Below, piece by piece: positions 62,258 to 64,000 of a stretch of DNA of 64,000 nt; within the stretch, counting starts at the first letter, position 1; every line of letters begins with the position of its first letter. This stretch comes from Deltaproteobacteria bacterium (GTDB lineage Bacteria; Desulfobacterota; Desulfuromonadia; Desulfuromonadales; Geopsychrobacteraceae). A program made the position numbers and the translations under genes. The stretch is taken from contig JAJRRT010000041.1 of assembly GCA_024279255.1 (NCBI GenBank), positions 119,711-183,710 on the forward strand, given 5' to 3'. The notes beneath the pieces are model-generated. The model saw only the letters and a program-made list of their open reading frames with translations. It did not search any database and was not told where the DNA came from.

Positions 62258-63529
62258 TTATACGGTACTATTCTTTCGAATCGGAATGACCTTCGCTTTA
62301 ACTTCCTTCAACCCATCAAGATAATCGGCCCATATCTGCATCATACGAAACCGCTCATCCAGATGCTGCGCCCTGTTGTAGCTTTCACCTAAAGGGTCAG
62401 CCACTGCGTGAAAAAGCTGTTTTTCAATAGCCGTAGGCGTATGCCCTAAAATCTCATCCAGCTTCGTCCTGGCAACAGCTCTCCACCCATGCGTTGAATG
62501 AGTTTTCTTGTCATAACCCAGGTTACGCAAAGCAGCATTTAATGTGTTTTCCGATAGCGGCTTAGCATTTCTTCCCTTGGTGTCGGGAGCTATTCTTATT
62601 GAAGGGAAAACCAACCTGCCAGCTCCAGTAAGAGGCTGAATCTCCCTCAGTATGGCAACAGCTTGATGCGATAGAGGGATAAGATGTTTCTCCCCTGCCC
62701 TTTTGATCTTCTGGTTTGTCTTGAGTTTCATCCTCTCAATAGGGATCTCCCAAGTAGATTTATCAAGATTAAATTCACACCATTCAGCAAACCTCAGTTC
62801 ACCCGGACGTTGAAAAACCAGTGGGGCTAATTGCAATGCACAGCAGGTAATGAAGTGACCACTGTAACTGTCAATATCTCTAAGCAATTGCCCAAGCTTA
62901 ACCTCATCAAGTAACGCGGGGTGGTGGGTTGGTATAACCTCCTGCAATGCACCTTTTAAATCACTGGAGACGTCACGATCAGCCCTTCCGGTTGAAACAG
63001 CGTAACAGAACACCTGTCCAGCAATTGACTTGCACCGGTGAGCAGTCTCAACCGCTCCTCTTGACTCAATTCTTCGCAGTACGCTTAAAAGTTCTGTTGC
63101 AGTAATTTCCCGTAGCGGTCGCTTGCCTATCCAAGGGAACAGATTGTTCTTCATTCTAGCCATGGTGGTCACAGTATGACTTTCGGACCATACCTGCTTT
63201 TTCTTTTTCAACCACTCAAGAGCAATCGGTTCAAACGTTTCTTCTTGTGAGGTCTTGCGAACATCTGAAGGGTCAATCTTATCGGCAATCTGCTTACGTG
63301 CTCCCCTTAGCTTCTCTTGAGCTTCAACCAGTGAAGTATCTGGGTACTTACCAAACGCCAAGGTATTCCGCCCTCCAGCTGGCCTGGTGTAATCAAAACG
63401 CCAAAGCTTTGAACCATCTGGCTTGATTATTAAATACAAACCTTCACCATGAGATAAACGATAAGGTTTGTCTCTCAGCTTAGCTGTTCTGATTCTGGCA
63501 TCGGTTAATTTCTTAACGGCTTTTGGCAT
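62258..63529 (-). CDS. int: P4-type tyrosine integrase
   Basis: 423 residues from the ATG behind GGAGATGG; the listed ORF adds nine codons. N-terminal DUF4102 arm-binding domain (LSHGEGLYLIIKPDGSKLWR), catalytic Arg in FQRPGELRFAEW, H-x-x-R in STHGWRAVARTKLDE, and the nucleophile Tyr in GESYNRAQHLDER. Sits about 180 bases from the ssrA attachment repeat, as usual for this group. Confidence 0.93.
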   Translation of the reverse strand: MPKAVKKLTDARIRTAKLRDKPYRLSHGEGLYLIIKPDGSKLWRFDYTRPAGGRNTLAFGKYPDTSLVEAQEKLRGARKQIADKIDPSDVRKTSQEETFEPIALEWLKKKKQVWSESHTVTTMARMKNNLFPWIGKRPLREITATELLSVLRRIESRGAVETAHRCKSIAGQVFCYAVSTGRADRDVSSDLKGALQEVIPTHHPALLDEVKLGQLLRDIDSYSGHFITCCALQLAPLVFQRPGELRFAEWCEFNLDKSTWEIPIERMKLKTNQKIKRAGEKHLIPLSHQAVAILREIQPLTGAGRLVFPSIRIAPDTKGRNAKPLSENTLNAALRNLGYDKKTHSTHGWRAVARTKLDEILGHTPTAIEKQLFHAVADPLGESYNRAQHLDERFRMMQIWADYLDGLKEVKAKVIPIRKNSTV

Positions 63530-63571
63530 CCACCATCTCCAATCGTTGCAGTACACAGAAAGTTAATCATT

Positions 63572-63597
63572 GATTTACTGCATAACGTACTGTAACA
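63572..63597. promoter_or_regulatory. Putative integrase arm site, right end
   Basis: Same 26-base block as 49299-49324 with two substitutions. An additional TACTGCAA occurs at about 63609 and an inverted TTGCAGTA at about 63546. Confidence 0.55.
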
Positions 63598-63641
63598 AAC
63601 CATGGAATGTACTGCAACGTAATAGACGATAATGGACAGCA

Positions 63642-63674
63642 GGCAAAGAAAAAGCCCTGAATATTCAGGGCTTT
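63642..63674 (-). terminator. Element-supplied terminator for ssrA
   Basis: The 24-base perfect palindrome AAAGCCCTGAAT/ATTCAGGGCTTT, followed on the minus strand by TTTTTCTTTG. It lies 34 bases downstream of the tmRNA 3' end and inside the element, replacing the terminator now at 49182. Confidence 0.75.
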
Positions 63675-63706
63675 AAATGTTTCATTGTACTTAATTAAAT
63701 GTTCAT

Positions 63707-63721
63707 TTGGTGGAGGTGGCG
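63707..63721. repeat. Right attachment-site direct repeat (ssrA 3' end)
   Basis: TTGGTGGAGGTGGCG, matching 49222-49236; overlaps the CCA end and acceptor strand of tmRNA. Confidence 0.8.
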
Positions 63722-64000
63722 GGAATCGAACCCGCGTCCGAAAGCCTTCTACGATAGGCCTCTACATGCTTAGTCTATGATTTAAATTTAACCGCAGCAA
63801 AGCTCCCACAGACAGGATATTCGCCAGGCGATTCTACTTTAGTTTCGCCCCGATGCCGTAGACCCTCACCGGAACTAGCCTGCTAAATTAACGTCTCGTC
63901 AGCCACACAGGCAATGATTGAAAAGACGTAGCAGCTTAAGCTGCTAGTGCGTAACGAACGTCAGTATCGGCGTTTGTTAGTATGGGCTTTGTTTCGGAGC
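63708..64000 (-). ncRNA. ssrA: Transfer-messenger RNA (5' end beyond window)
   Basis: The minus strand ends with T-arm GGTTCGATTCCCGCC and acceptor CCACCTCCACCA. The tag frame encodes ...NADTDVRYALAA followed by TAA (stop at 63936-63938), the hallmark of tmRNA. Rescues stalled ribosomes and tags the nascent peptide for proteolysis. The 5' acceptor half and the resume codon context are outside or at the edge of the window. Confidence 0.95.

Larger units (their letters stand above)
49222..63721. mobile_element. 14.5-kb integrative element in the 3' end of ssrA
   Basis: Bounded by 15-bp direct repeats. Contains a P4-type integrase next to ssrA, AlpA and a DUF3987 protein, plus ArdC and RadC typical of mobile elements. 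No capsid, portal, relaxase or mating-pore genes are visible, so it looks like a satellite or mobilisable genomic island dependent on a helper. Confidence 0.85.

Noticed and set aside
49222-63721. A complete prophage or self-transmissible ICE
   Set aside because: No structural, packaging, relaxase or mating-pore genes are visible; a satellite or mobilisable island fits better.
1-64000. CRISPR array
   Set aside because: No set of regularly spaced short direct repeats and no cas genes were seen.

Overview
The window most resembles the chromosome of a Gram-negative, redox-versatile bacterium of the Desulfuromonadales/Geobacterales type. This is inferred from gene content: a class II (B12-dependent) ribonucleotide reductase split into nrdJ and nrdJb, an exported cytochrome c/periplasmic-binding fusion beside a Sco lipoprotein, a NifX-like/DUF134 pair, a polyferredoxin-type membrane protein, a CoA-disulfide reductase/rhodanese fusion and a GspA/GspB pair. 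No rRNA or complete tRNA was seen. The right edge is the 3' part of ssrA (tmRNA), on the minus strand.

Layout. 1-15 kb: mostly minus-strand housekeeping genes: SelO (5' end cut), SlyD-type isomerase, HI0933-type flavoprotein, XRE-cupin regulator, a PGP phosphatase/PGP synthase pair, ovothiol synthase OvoA, a DraG-type hydrolase, small membrane proteins, an ABC-F protein, MscS and a Cys/Met PLP enzyme. 15-28 kb: gamma-glutamyltransferase lipoprotein, a ferritin-like protein, YaeQ/SseB, the Sco1 - cytochrome c/SBP - exported protein operon, an lrp-lysA-rlmD operon behind a perfect Lrp box, an exported FGE-fold protein and a glutathionyl-hydroquinone reductase. 28-36 kb: nrdJ-nrdJb-dCMP deaminase, then gspA-gspB. 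36-47 kb: a GNAT/histidine-kinase fusion, exported MsrA and MsrB, a frameshifted fic gene, and a plus-strand redox cluster (NifX-like, DUF134, small membrane protein, NapH-like, DUF4405-like, CoADR-rhodanese).

47.2-49.2 kb is a scrapyard: a decayed MNT/HEPN toxin-antitoxin pair in which the antitoxin is fused in frame to part of a REP-associated transposase, several intergenic repeats, and an inverted copy of the ssrA 3' end.

49.22-63.72 kb is a 14.5-kb integrative element in the 3' end of ssrA. It is bounded by a 15-bp direct repeat and carries a P4-type integrase, AlpA, a DUF3987 replication-type protein, ArdC and RadC. Its cargo is unusual: almost everything between 51.4 and 57.3 kb is predicted to be exported (a Deg9-like protease, endonuclease I, two tandem paralogous Cys proteins, several small unknown proteins and a Rap1a/Tai-like protein). 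Two stretches (58.08-58.64 and 59.37-59.57 kb) hold little convincing coding sequence but many stem-loops. Integration appears to have replaced the ssrA terminator: the presumed original one now lies at the far end of the element, and the element supplies a new one.
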